Assembly (NCBI GenBank): GCA_002424635.1
Contig: DIKT01000075.1
Location: forward strand, 1 to 9,624
DNA: 9,624 bases
Reading direction: 5' to 3'
From: Desulfobulbaceae bacterium UBA5611
GTDB lineage: Bacteria > Desulfobacterota > Desulfobulbia > Desulfobulbales > Desulfocapsaceae
The stretch's first letter is position 1; each line of letters opens with the position of its first letter. The notes under the pieces were generated by a model that saw nothing but the letters and a program-made list of their open reading frames with translations, was not told the DNA's origin and did not search any database. This document shows positions 1-6,654 of the stretch, one piece after another. The position numbers were made by a program, and so were the translations under genes.

Positions 1-25
1 GACCTTGCTTGTGTAATAACGGACT

Positions 26-907
26 CTAAACAGCTTCGTTCAGATTCAATACCGACCAGTAATCAAAGACCGGGCCATCTAGACAGGTATAGGTGGAGCC
101 GATATTGCACCGGCAGCACTTGCCCCGGCCGCAGTGCATGCGCCGCTCGAGCGAGACAAAGATCTTCTCCACCGGTATCCCGGCGCTGATCAGCAGGTCA
201 CAGACAAAGCGAAACATAACGGGCGGGCCGCAGACTATGGCGCTGGTCCGTTCCCGATGGCGATCAGCATGGCCTTTGGCAATCCGCTCTTTCAGGAGTT
301 CGGTGATCAACCCCACCGGCCCCTGCCAGCCCTCCTCGGCCTGGTCGACGATGATATCAAGCCCGACATCAAACTGCCGCCACATGGCGTATTCATAGCC
401 AAAAAGCAACTCGGAAGGCCGGCGCGCGCCGTAGATGATATCCACCTGATCATAGCGACTGCGATTTTCGAGCACCGTCAAGATGGGAGATCGCAGCGGC
501 GCGATCCCCAGGCCGCCGCCGATGAGCAGGATATCCTCGCCCTCCATCTTCTCCACCGGAAAATGGGTGCCGAAGGGGCCGCTGATCCCGACCCTGGTTC
601 CCCGGGCCACCCGATCGAGAAATCTGGTCAAGTTGCCGACCGCCCGGATGCACAGCTCAATATCACCGTGGCGCACCGGAGAGGAGGTGATGGAGAACGG
701 CGCCTCGCCGATGCCCGGCAGCTCCAGCATGACAAACTGCCCCGGCCTGAAGGTGAAGTCCTCCCGCTCTTTCCGGTCAACAAGCTGGATCTGATAGAGT
801 TTTTCCATCCCGGTCAAGGGATAGACGTTGGTGATCTCAGCCTTGTAGGAATACTCAAACTGCTCTTGGGAAGCAGGTTGGATAAAATCAAGTTCAGTTT
901 TCATCAT
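26..907 (-). CDS. FAD/NAD(P)-binding oxidoreductase subunit with C-terminal [2Fe-2S] site (HydG / AsrB / PyrK-like)
   Basis: A flavin-dependent electron-transfer subunit of the ferredoxin-NADP+ reductase superfamily, expected to pass electrons between NAD(P)H and an iron-sulfur partner in the cytoplasm. The N-terminal half holds an FAD-binding barrel with RPGQFVML (about 54-61) and APFSITSSP (69-77). The NAD-binding half begins with GGGLGIAPLR (130-139) and has CGPP (226-229). Near the C-terminus C259, C264, C267 and C275 are spaced like the [2Fe-2S] ligands of dihydroorotate dehydrogenase PyrK and sulfhydrogenase HydG; C265 is an extra cysteine. At 293 residues it is full length for the family. 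Two ATG codons stand in tandem (905-907 and 902-904) after an AGGAG; the second has the better spacing (7 versus 4 bases), so either may be used. It follows the Fe-S subunit gene, as in hydB-hydG and asrA-asrB. Which complex it serves (sulfhydrogenase, sulfite reductase or Flx/Hdr-type) depends on genes beyond the window edge, 25 bases downstream of its stop. Confidence 0.9.
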   Translation of the reverse strand: MMKTELDFIQPASQEQFEYSYKAEITNVYPLTGMEKLYQIQLVDRKEREDFTFRPGQFVMLELPGIGEAPFSITSSPVRHGDIELCIRAVGNLTRFLDRVARGTRVGISGPFGTHFPVEKMEGEDILLIGGGLGIAPLRSPILTVLENRSRYDQVDIIYGARRPSELLFGYEYAMWRQFDVGLDIIVDQAEEGWQGPVGLITELLKERIAKGHADRHRERTSAIVCGPPVMFRFVCDLLISAGIPVEKIFVSLERRMHCGRGKCCRCNIGSTYTCLDGPVFDYWSVLNLNEAV

Positions 908-929
908 GTTACTCCTGGAGCCTAATAAA
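908..929 (-). promoter_or_regulatory. Leader and ribosome binding site of the HydG/AsrB-type gene
   Basis: On the minus strand the sequence reads CCAGGAGTAAC just before tandem ATG codons, giving a clear AGGAG Shine-Dalgarno. The site lies outside the inserted element at 938-1091, so the insertion left the translation start intact. Confidence 0.7.
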
Positions 930-937
930 AAATCACC
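930..937. repeat. Target-site duplication AAATCACC, left copy
   Basis: Eight bases identical to 1092-1099 and directly abutting the GTAAC terminus of the miniature element. The identity stops at 8 bases on both sides, as expected of a duplication made at insertion. Confidence 0.8.
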
Positions 938-1045
938 GTAACTGTCCAGCAGTACCCCATCTGCTTCGTCATCAGCCTGCTCATGGACGAATCAGTACAC
1001 TTCGCAGACCTCTTTCTCGCATATGGGGCACTGCTGAATAGTTAC
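938..1045 (-). repeat. Long imperfect inverted repeat (938-960 against 1023-1045) inside the miniature element
   Basis: Two 23-base arms face each other across a 62-base loop. As DNA they differ at 3 positions. In RNA made from the minus strand two of these become G-U pairs, leaving 22 of 23 positions paired with one A-C mismatch. The loop can form a smaller hairpin built on TTCGTC and GACGAA. Five bases past the stem the transcript has six uridines (complement of 927-932), giving a shape that could act as a partial terminator, pause site or RNase target between the two redox genes. The structure is seen in the sequence; an effect on expression is inference. Confidence 0.6.
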
Positions 1046-1091
1046 AGTGCATAGGTTTTATGGCTTTTCCGGTATTCAGCTGGATAGTTAC
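938..1091. mobile_element. 154-bp IS66-type miniature element (MITE) with 8-bp target duplication
   Basis: The element begins GTAACTGTCCAGCAG (938-952) and its other end, read on the minus strand from 1091, is GTAACTATCCAGCTG, so 13 of 15 terminal bases match as inverted repeats. It is flanked exactly by AAATCACC at 930-937 and again at 1092-1099. GTAA termini with 8-bp target duplications are characteristic of the IS66 family. It carries no credible coding sequence and is far too short for a transposase gene, so it is a non-autonomous miniature element that would need a transposase supplied in trans. A second inward-facing end-like sequence lies inside it at 1023-1045. Removing the element and one duplication would leave an ancestral gap of about 40 bases between the two redox genes, typical of an operon. 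The target duplication and inverted ends are seen directly; the IS66 assignment rests on their form alone. Confidence 0.8.
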
Positions 1092-1099
1092 AAATCACC
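1092..1099. repeat. Target-site duplication AAATCACC, right copy
   Basis: Eight bases identical to 930-937, immediately after the GTTAC terminus at 1087-1091. The perfect match suggests the insertion is not ancient. Confidence 0.8.
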
Positions 1100-1109
1100 A
1101 TGGAGATGG

Positions 1110-2141
1110 CTAAGCTCGGACACTGGCGATCACCTCCGGCACCGTGATATGTGCCAGACAGGCCTGGCCGCAGCGGCCGCAGCCGACGCACAGCGCCTCT
1201 TCAAAGGCCTCAACAAAACCCCGGTGTTTATGGTAGTAGCGATACTTCAGCCTGGTATGGCTCTCGGGCCGAAAATTATGGCCACCCGCCACCGAGGCAA
1301 AATCGAGGAGGTTGCAGGAATAGAGCTGTTTTTCCTTCGAGGCACGGGTGAAATCCATATCCACCTGCTCTGCCACCCCGTAGCAGTAGCAAGTGGGACA
1401 GACCTGGGCGCAGGTGCCGCAGGAGAGACATTTCTGTCCCCACTCCTGCCAGACCGGGGCCTGAAACTCCAGGTCCAGGATCTTGGTCAGGTCCGAGGTA
1501 TCGACATGGGCAACAAAGCGCGTTTCCCGCTCCGCCATAAGATCCATGAATCGGCGATGCTCGCTGCTGTCGGGATCGCGGCAGTCTATCTGCTCAAGCA
1601 GGTGAAAGGCACGGGACGAGAGGATCTCGGCAAAATAGAGCTCATCCATCCGGGTGAGAAAGAGATCAAAGCCGCGGATGGCCGAGTCCGTGCCCATCGA
1701 CTTACAGAAGCAGAAGGGCTGTGGGCTGCAGGAATGGCCGACGATAAACATGTTCTCCCTCTTCTCCCCGTAAAAAGGATTGGGATAGCGGCCTTCGAGC
1801 AGGACCTTGTCCAGTTTATTGAGGGCATTGATATCACAGGCATGCAGGCCGAAGAGGACCAGCGGCGCATAAGCCCCGTAATCCACCTCCTTGTGCCAGT
1901 CTCTTGCCTCGAAGGTAAAGGTGCAGAGATCCTCCCGATAGGGCAGAAACCAGTTTTTGGCCGAGTGGATGGTCTGGCCGTAGTCAAGGTGCAGCTGGGC
2001 AAACTCATGGACCACATCAAAATCATAGAGGGGTTGTCCGTGCTGATCTTCCCCTTTTTTCACCGGCCCGACGATCTTGTCTTTGGCCAGGAGCTCAAAG
2101 AGGCGCATCAGTTCAGATGCCGGAAAAACCTTGAACAGCAT
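1110..2141 (-). CDS. 4Fe-4S dicluster electron-transfer subunit (HydB sulfhydrogenase beta / AsrA-like)
   Basis: An iron-sulfur subunit expected to relay electrons between its flavoprotein partner (encoded next) and a catalytic or further redox subunit. The first 230 residues match the HydB/AsrA-type N-terminal region, including GLHACDINAL (98-107), where the family has a conserved Cys-Asp, and a cysteine-rich HSCSPQPFCFCKSMGTDSA (136-154). The C-terminal part carries two ferredoxin-type clusters: C238, C241, C244, C248 (with extra C251 and C253) and C318, C321, C324, C328. The second set lacks the usual proline after its last cysteine (CLAH). At 343 residues it is a normal family length. AGGAGG at 2147-2152, five bases upstream, fixes the ATG at 2139-2141. 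No signal peptide or membrane segment is visible, so it should be cytoplasmic. Gene order (Fe-S subunit, then flavin subunit) agrees with hydBG and asrAB; no hydrogenase or siroheme subunit is inside the window to decide between them. Confidence 0.88.
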   Translation of the reverse strand: MLFKVFPASELMRLFELLAKDKIVGPVKKGEDQHGQPLYDFDVVHEFAQLHLDYGQTIHSAKNWFLPYREDLCTFTFEARDWHKEVDYGAYAPLVLFGLHACDINALNKLDKVLLEGRYPNPFYGEKRENMFIVGHSCSPQPFCFCKSMGTDSAIRGFDLFLTRMDELYFAEILSSRAFHLLEQIDCRDPDSSEHRRFMDLMAERETRFVAHVDTSDLTKILDLEFQAPVWQEWGQKCLSCGTCAQVCPTCYCYGVAEQVDMDFTRASKEKQLYSCNLLDFASVAGGHNFRPESHTRLKYRYYHKHRGFVEAFEEALCVGCGRCGQACLAHITVPEVIASVRA

Positions 2142-2146
2142 AGACT

Positions 2147-2152
2147 CCTCCT
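2147..2152 (-). promoter_or_regulatory. Strong Shine-Dalgarno AGGAGG of the HydB/AsrA-type gene
   Basis: A perfect AGGAGG on the minus strand with a 5-base spacer to the ATG. It supports the chosen start. Confidence 0.8.
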
Positions 2153-2194
2153 GAATATGATGACATTGTGGTTGTCGGCCCCGAATTTCAGTGC

Positions 2195-2222
2195 CTTTTA
2201 TCCAGGCTACTGGTGGTGTAAA
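2195..2222 (-). promoter_or_regulatory. Candidate sigma70-type promoter for the redox gene pair, with overlapping palindrome
   Basis: On the minus strand TTTACA (complement of 2217-2222, 5 of 6 to the -35 consensus) is followed after 16 bases by TAAAAG (complement of 2195-2200, 4 of 6 to the -10 consensus). This would start transcription about 45-50 bases before the HydB-type ATG. The perfect palindrome GTAAATTTAC (2218-2227) covers most of the -35 box and could be an operator. The call is from consensus matching only. Confidence 0.3.
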
Positions 2223-2254
2223 TTTACCTTTGGAGCCTTACTTCGACACCTGTC

Positions 2255-5200
2255 CTACAGGGGCAGAATATGCATCTCTTCCTGAATGGGGTGAATCCCG
2301 GCCAGCAGTAAGCCCTTACGGCCATCAATGGAGACGGGATCGCCAAAACGAATGACATGGCTGCCAATCTCACAATACTCCCCGGCCTCGTAGACTTTCA
2401 GATGTTTACAGCCGACCACGCAGGTCTTCTCCAGGCGGACGGCCACCACCGAGGCATGAGAGGTCTGCCCGCCTCTTGATGTCAGCAGACCTTCCGCCAT
2501 ATCAATGACCTTGATATCCTCAGGCACGGTATCCTGCCGGATCAGGATCAGCGGCATTTGGGGATCGGAGGCCCGTAACTGCCGGATATTCTCCTCACTA
2601 AAGACGGCCCGACCCGATAAAGCCGAACCGGAGACCCCGATTCCTTTGCCCAGGACGGCATGCTCCAGCTCGGCGGTCTCGGTAAAGACATTAAAATGCT
2701 CTTTCTTCTTGATGGTGATCATGTCCCGGGTCTGCAACAGGTAGAGCTGCTCAGGCGCGGGTCCTTCAAAGGTAAATTCAATTTCCTGCGGATCCCAGCG
2801 TTTCTCATAGACCAGATCGCGGGAGATAGCGAGCAGTCGGTCATAGATCTGAGGGAAACGCAGCTCCAGGGTCTCCTCCACCGACCGGCCATCAAGCTCG
2901 GCCTGTTCTACCGACACCGGCAGACTGGTGACCAGACCGGAGACGATATCCTCGCCCTGATCGCCATAGGCATAATCACCCCACAGGGCCACCCTCTGTA
3001 CCTTGCGATAAGGGTGCGAAGTGAACAACACCCCGGAACCGGCATTGTCACTGCGATTGCCAAAGACCATAGCCTGCACGATTACGGCTGTACCCCAGGC
3101 ATCAGAGACATCCATGATGCGGCGATAATCAGTGGCCTTGCTGGTCTGCCAGGAATCAAGCACCATCGCCACCGCATTCACCAGTTGCAGCCAGGGATCT
3201 TCGGGGATGCCCAGACCCTGCCGCCGGACCAGCTGCTGATACTCCAGGGCCAGCTCCCGCATCTGCGCCGGCGTAAATTCTCTTTTCAGACTGACCTGGT
3301 GGCGGGCCTTGGCCCGGTTCATCAGATCTTGGAAATCCTCACGCTGCATCCCCGAAGTCATGGCCCAGGACTGCAGGAACCGCCGATAGTTATCCCAGGC
3401 CAGATAGGCCTCACCATGGGCCCGGACATATTCCTCAATGATCTCCTCATTGAGGCCGACATTATGGATGGTGGCCATCATCCCCGGCATGGAGACTGCC
3501 GCGCCGCTGCGGATAGAGAGCAGCAGCGGCCGCTCGGGTGAGCCAAAGAGCTTGCCGGTCCTGGTCTCAATCTCATCGAGGGCGCTACGGATGCGTTGCA
3601 TGAACTCATCCCGGGCCTTGGCAAAACCATAGATTATTTCCCGGCAGCGAAAGACCTCGGTGGTAATGATAAAGGCCGGCGGCACCGGCATCTTATCTTC
3701 ATAGAGGGTGACCAGATTAAAACCCTTGTTACCGAGATGGATCAGGTCATGGGTGGAGGTGGTCACCCGATGCAGCAGCGAGATAGCCTTTTCCGGATTA
3801 TAGGTCATCAGCAGATCCAGCATCCGCTGATCCAGCATGTTTTTCTGGCCCTCGAGGGTGCCGATAATGCGGGTGATAAAATTATCGAGATGCTGGAGGC
3901 CGAAGGTGGAAGCGATCAGGTCGCGGAGAAAGGATTCAGACAGGCGATGGACCGTATTCACCATTTCCTGGTCATCCCACTGAGAACGATATTTGGTGAG
4001 CAGATTCTTCTCACCAATCTGGGGGATGATAATGGACAGATTATTCTGATGAATATTGGTATAAAAAGAGTAAATAACATCCTTGATCCCTTCGGACAGG
4101 CCGCGAAAGATATCAAGATACTGGGTATAGGAAAATCTTTTGATCCTTAGCGAACTGCGCAGCAGCAGCATATAGGTATCAAGGCGCCGGGAAGAGATGC
4201 CATCCACCCGCAAGGCCTGCATATAGAGCTTAAGACACTTAACTATGCGGTAGAAAGTAACCTCGGTGATAAAGGACAGATTGACGGTCTCCGGCAGTTT
4301 TTCCAGATAAATGGTGGCCAGATTCTCCAGTCGGAAGGTCAGACTTAAGCTGTCAAACTTACGTTCAGCGTAACGGCCATAGACCGAAGGGATATCGACG
4401 GCAATATGGCGTTTGTAATAAATATCCTCTTTGGCCTCAAAATGTTGTTTGGACAGAATGGTTTCTTTCAAGCCTTCCAGGGTATTCAGCAAGGCGGCCA
4501 GACAGCCTTCTGTATCGCAGGATTCCAGATCGGCCAGCAGTTTCTCCATCTCAGGAAATCCTTCCTGGGCCGCCTGCTGCAATTCGGAGCGCAGCTCCTG
4601 AAAACCAAGGTTGTATTTCTGATGCAGCAGTTGAAACATCTGCACCAGCAGATCAAAACGGCGTCTTTCCGCCACCGGCAGATCGGTCTGGGCCTCAAGA
4701 TACTGCTGCCTCTCTTCCTTTTTCCAGGACAGCAGATCATGCATGGACTGGAAGTTAAGCTGTTCACTGATCCGGGCAGACAGCAGATGCTGGTCGTCAA
4801 TGAAAGGCCCGGTGCCGGTTACCTCCGTATATACCTCTAACGGCAGGAAGGGCAGCAGCACTTCTTTATCCCTGGTCTGCCAGAACAGAAAGATGGCCTG
4901 AATAAAACCGACGATCAGATTGGAGCTCTCGACATGACTCTGTTTACGCAAAAAATGGATGAGCACATCATGGCGCTTATGGATCTCGTCAAGCTCGGTG
5001 GAGACATCACGCAGCTGGCCTTCAGCGCCGATTTCATTGAAAAAAACAGGCATCAGCTTGGTGAACTGTTTAGCCAGATTATAGATGGGTTCGATGGGAT
5101 GATTAAGGAGATTGGTGATATCGCGCTGAAAAAGATCAGTGTCCTTGACACAGGTGCCAGTCAATTTCAGATTGATGATCAAGGCCGAAAAGAGAGTGGA

Positions 5201-6547
5201 ACACCATTTCGGCTCCTGCATGATCAGGCTGAGCCAGACCCGGATATTGGCCAGATGGGCCGGATTGGTCAGGGGCTGCCAGTCCTCATCAACACCCGTG
5301 ACATTGGCATACTGGAAGCCAAAGCGTACTACCTCCCAGAGAAAGGCCTCCACCATCCGGCTCTTACCGCGGTCAAACACCTCACCGCCCAGAACTTGAA
5401 TACACTGCAGGGAAGTATGGGGGAATTTACGGACATTGGCCCGCAGCAGCTGAAAAGTGGTGAGCAGAAACTGCTCGATCTCTTCAAAACTCTGCTGCCG
5501 GATCAGCTGGACCAGACTACGATTGATCTCCCGCAGGGTTTCTTCATGGATCAGATACAGGCCTTTGGTATCCATGATGCGAAAAAGAAAGAGCAGCTTC
5601 TGATTTTCGGCAAAGCGATTGGCCGGCGCGGCATGATCCACTCCCTCCTCCACCCGGGCCAGCCGGGCCGGGATCTCCTTATAGAGGCGGACAATATCGA
5701 CATGGGCCGGCAGAGCCAGCAGCTCCTCAAGGCCCTTGCCGGGATCGGTATCAAGATCAATGACCGCCAGGCGCTGCTGGTGCCGGCGTATGGCATCATG
5801 CGAGATCGCCGCAAACAGCTGACCGGAATGAAAATCCTCGCATAGCACGCCGCAGCGCTCGAGAAACCAGGGCAACGGGTCATCTTCCTGCAGCCAGTAA
5901 TTATAATTACGATTCAGGATGATCCGCATCAGGTGGGCGATTGGTCGGTAATCAAAGGGCGGCCGATCCGGCGTCTCGGGCTGTGGCTGATTCGAGTCAG
6001 GCTGCGCAAAAGCCAGCAGGCTGAGGGCCAGTTTTTTCATGGGATGCTGGCCCTGGGTAATATACATCATGATCTGCGGATCACTTTGATCAAAGGCGGC
6101 CAGGCGCTGAAAGTAACCATTGAGAGCAGGCCCGAAACGCTGGAGATCAACAGGAGAAAAGAGCGAAAGCAACTTTTCAACCCAGGCCAGCTGCCCTTCG
6201 ATAATCTGGATGAGCAGGGTGCCCTTTTTCGTGGAATCGCTCAGGGCCTGGAGAAACAGATCCATGAACAGGGTAAAAGCCTCCGGTCCCTGACTGTGGC
6301 GCTGATAATAAGTGATATTTTTCAGGCAGAAGCTGCGCAGCTGCGGAATGAGCAGCGACCAGTTCCGATAGGGATGACAGATCTCATAGAGCAGCTGTTC
6401 CAGAGTGGCATGAATCCCCTTATAGCCGGCAACGATATCAAGAAGCAACCGGAGCTCCGGATCGATAACCACTTCACCTGCCGTCTCCGCCAGATTAGCC
6501 TTGAGGGCATCGGATTCTATCTCTGCCGTGGTAGGGATGTTGCTCAT
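2255..6547 (-). CDS. PPDK/PEP-synthase-like phosphotransferase: long unknown N-terminal region + ATP-grasp + phospho-His domain, no PEP/pyruvate barrel
   Basis: A 1430-residue protein whose last ~495 residues match the front half of pyruvate phosphate dikinase. ATP-grasp signatures: LGNKGFNLVTLYE (938-950; PPDK-type lysine K941), SIRSGAAVSMPGMMATI (1011-1027; R1013), VQAMVFGN (1157-1164), SGVLFTSHP (1171-1179), DQGEDIVSG (1196-1204) and EIEFTFEG...LYLLQTR (1255-1274). The swivelling domain has LTSRGGQTSHASVVAV (1355-1370), where H1364 is the expected phospho-accepting histidine. The protein ends about 65 residues later, where PPDK would enter its ~350-residue PEP/pyruvate TIM barrel; that barrel is absent. 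Residues 1 to ~930 look helical and rich in Leu and Gln; I recognise no domain, signal peptide or membrane span. It can probably take phosphate from ATP onto histidine, but the acceptor is unknown; the N-terminal region or a partner may supply it, as in rifampin phosphotransferase or glucan dikinases, which share the histidine chemistry but differ in layout. The ATG has only a weak GAG in place of a Shine-Dalgarno. Classical PPDK function is unlikely. Confidence 0.85.
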   Translation of the reverse strand: MSNIPTTAEIESDALKANLAETAGEVVIDPELRLLLDIVAGYKGIHATLEQLLYEICHPYRNWSLLIPQLRSFCLKNITYYQRHSQGPEAFTLFMDLFLQALSDSTKKGTLLIQIIEGQLAWVEKLLSLFSPVDLQRFGPALNGYFQRLAAFDQSDPQIMMYITQGQHPMKKLALSLLAFAQPDSNQPQPETPDRPPFDYRPIAHLMRIILNRNYNYWLQEDDPLPWFLERCGVLCEDFHSGQLFAAISHDAIRRHQQRLAVIDLDTDPGKGLEELLALPAHVDIVRLYKEIPARLARVEEGVDHAAPANRFAENQKLLFLFRIMDTKGLYLIHEETLREINRSLVQLIRQQSFEEIEQFLLTTFQLLRANVRKFPHTSLQCIQVLGGEVFDRGKSRMVEAFLWEVVRFGFQYANVTGVDEDWQPLTNPAHLANIRVWLSLIMQEPKWCSTLFSALIINLKLTGTCVKDTDLFQRDITNLLNHPIEPIYNLAKQFTKLMPVFFNEIGAEGQLRDVSTELDEIHKRHDVLIHFLRKQSHVESSNLIVGFIQAIFLFWQTRDKEVLLPFLPLEVYTEVTGTGPFIDDQHLLSARISEQLNFQSMHDLLSWKKEERQQYLEAQTDLPVAERRRFDLLVQMFQLLHQKYNLGFQELRSELQQAAQEGFPEMEKLLADLESCDTEGCLAALLNTLEGLKETILSKQHFEAKEDIYYKRHIAVDIPSVYGRYAERKFDSLSLTFRLENLATIYLEKLPETVNLSFITEVTFYRIVKCLKLYMQALRVDGISSRRLDTYMLLLRSSLRIKRFSYTQYLDIFRGLSEGIKDVIYSFYTNIHQNNLSIIIPQIGEKNLLTKYRSQWDDQEMVNTVHRLSESFLRDLIASTFGLQHLDNFITRIIGTLEGQKNMLDQRMLDLLMTYNPEKAISLLHRVTTSTHDLIHLGNKGFNLVTLYEDKMPVPPAFIITTEVFRCREIIYGFAKARDEFMQRIRSALDEIETRTGKLFGSPERPLLLSIRSGAAVSMPGMMATIHNVGLNEEIIEEYVRAHGEAYLAWDNYRRFLQSWAMTSGMQREDFQDLMNRAKARHQVSLKREFTPAQMRELALEYQQLVRRQGLGIPEDPWLQLVNAVAMVLDSWQTSKATDYRRIMDVSDAWGTAVIVQAMVFGNRSDNAGSGVLFTSHPYRKVQRVALWGDYAYGDQGEDIVSGLVTSLPVSVEQAELDGRSVEETLELRFPQIYDRLLAISRDLVYEKRWDPQEIEFTFEGPAPEQLYLLQTRDMITIKKKEHFNVFTETAELEHAVLGKGIGVSGSALSGRAVFSEENIRQLRASDPQMPLILIRQDTVPEDIKVIDMAEGLLTSRGGQTSHASVVAVRLEKTCVVGCKHLKVYEAGEYCEIGSHVIRFGDPVSIDGRKGLLLAGIHPIQEEMHILPL

Positions 6548-6580
6548 GTTCTCGAACTCGACTTTACTAAAAAAGTGATA

Positions 6581-6609
6581 CTTATATTTTTCAGGGTCGA
6601 GGCGATCAC
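6581..6609 (-). promoter_or_regulatory. Candidate promoter for the dikinase-like gene
   Basis: On the minus strand GTGATC (complement of 6604-6609, 3 of 6 to the -35 consensus) and TATAAG (complement of 6581-6586, 5 of 6 to the -10 consensus) are separated by 17 bases, inside an AT-rich tract. Transcription would begin about 25-30 bases before the ATG at 6547. A 6-bp inverted repeat, CTCGAC/GTCGAG (6596-6601 and 6557-6562), brackets the -10 box and the expected start. If the promoter is real, the dikinase-like gene can be expressed separately from gap. Confidence 0.33.
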
Positions 6610-6654
6610 CGCCCTAACCGCCAGCATATGGACACGGATTACTCACCGGATCAC

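Noticed and set aside
134..925. 263-codon open frame on the plus strand
   Set aside because: Antisense shadow of the HydG/AsrB-type gene, whose FAD, NAD and [2Fe-2S] motifs are on the minus strand.
938..1051. 38-codon open frame on the plus strand inside the miniature element
   Set aside because: It starts at the element's end without a ribosome binding site and shows no resemblance to a transposase or any other family; the structure of the region is explained by inverted repeats.
2179..2197. Possible sigma54 promoter (GGCAC-type sequence on the minus strand)
   Set aside because: The -12 element reads TTCG instead of TTGC, so the essential GC dinucleotide is missing at the required spacing.
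1047..2285. 412-codon open frame on the plus strand
   Set aside because: It lies entirely opposite the HydB/AsrA-type gene and its ends. Its translation resembles no protein family, while the minus strand encodes cysteine motifs of a known family with a strong ribosome binding site.
6548..6654. Rho-independent terminator after gap
   Set aside because: Only very short stems are present (for example GGCG-GTGAT-CGCC and AAGT-ATC-ACTT). The one followed by a T-run has a 4-bp AT-rich stem, too weak to call.
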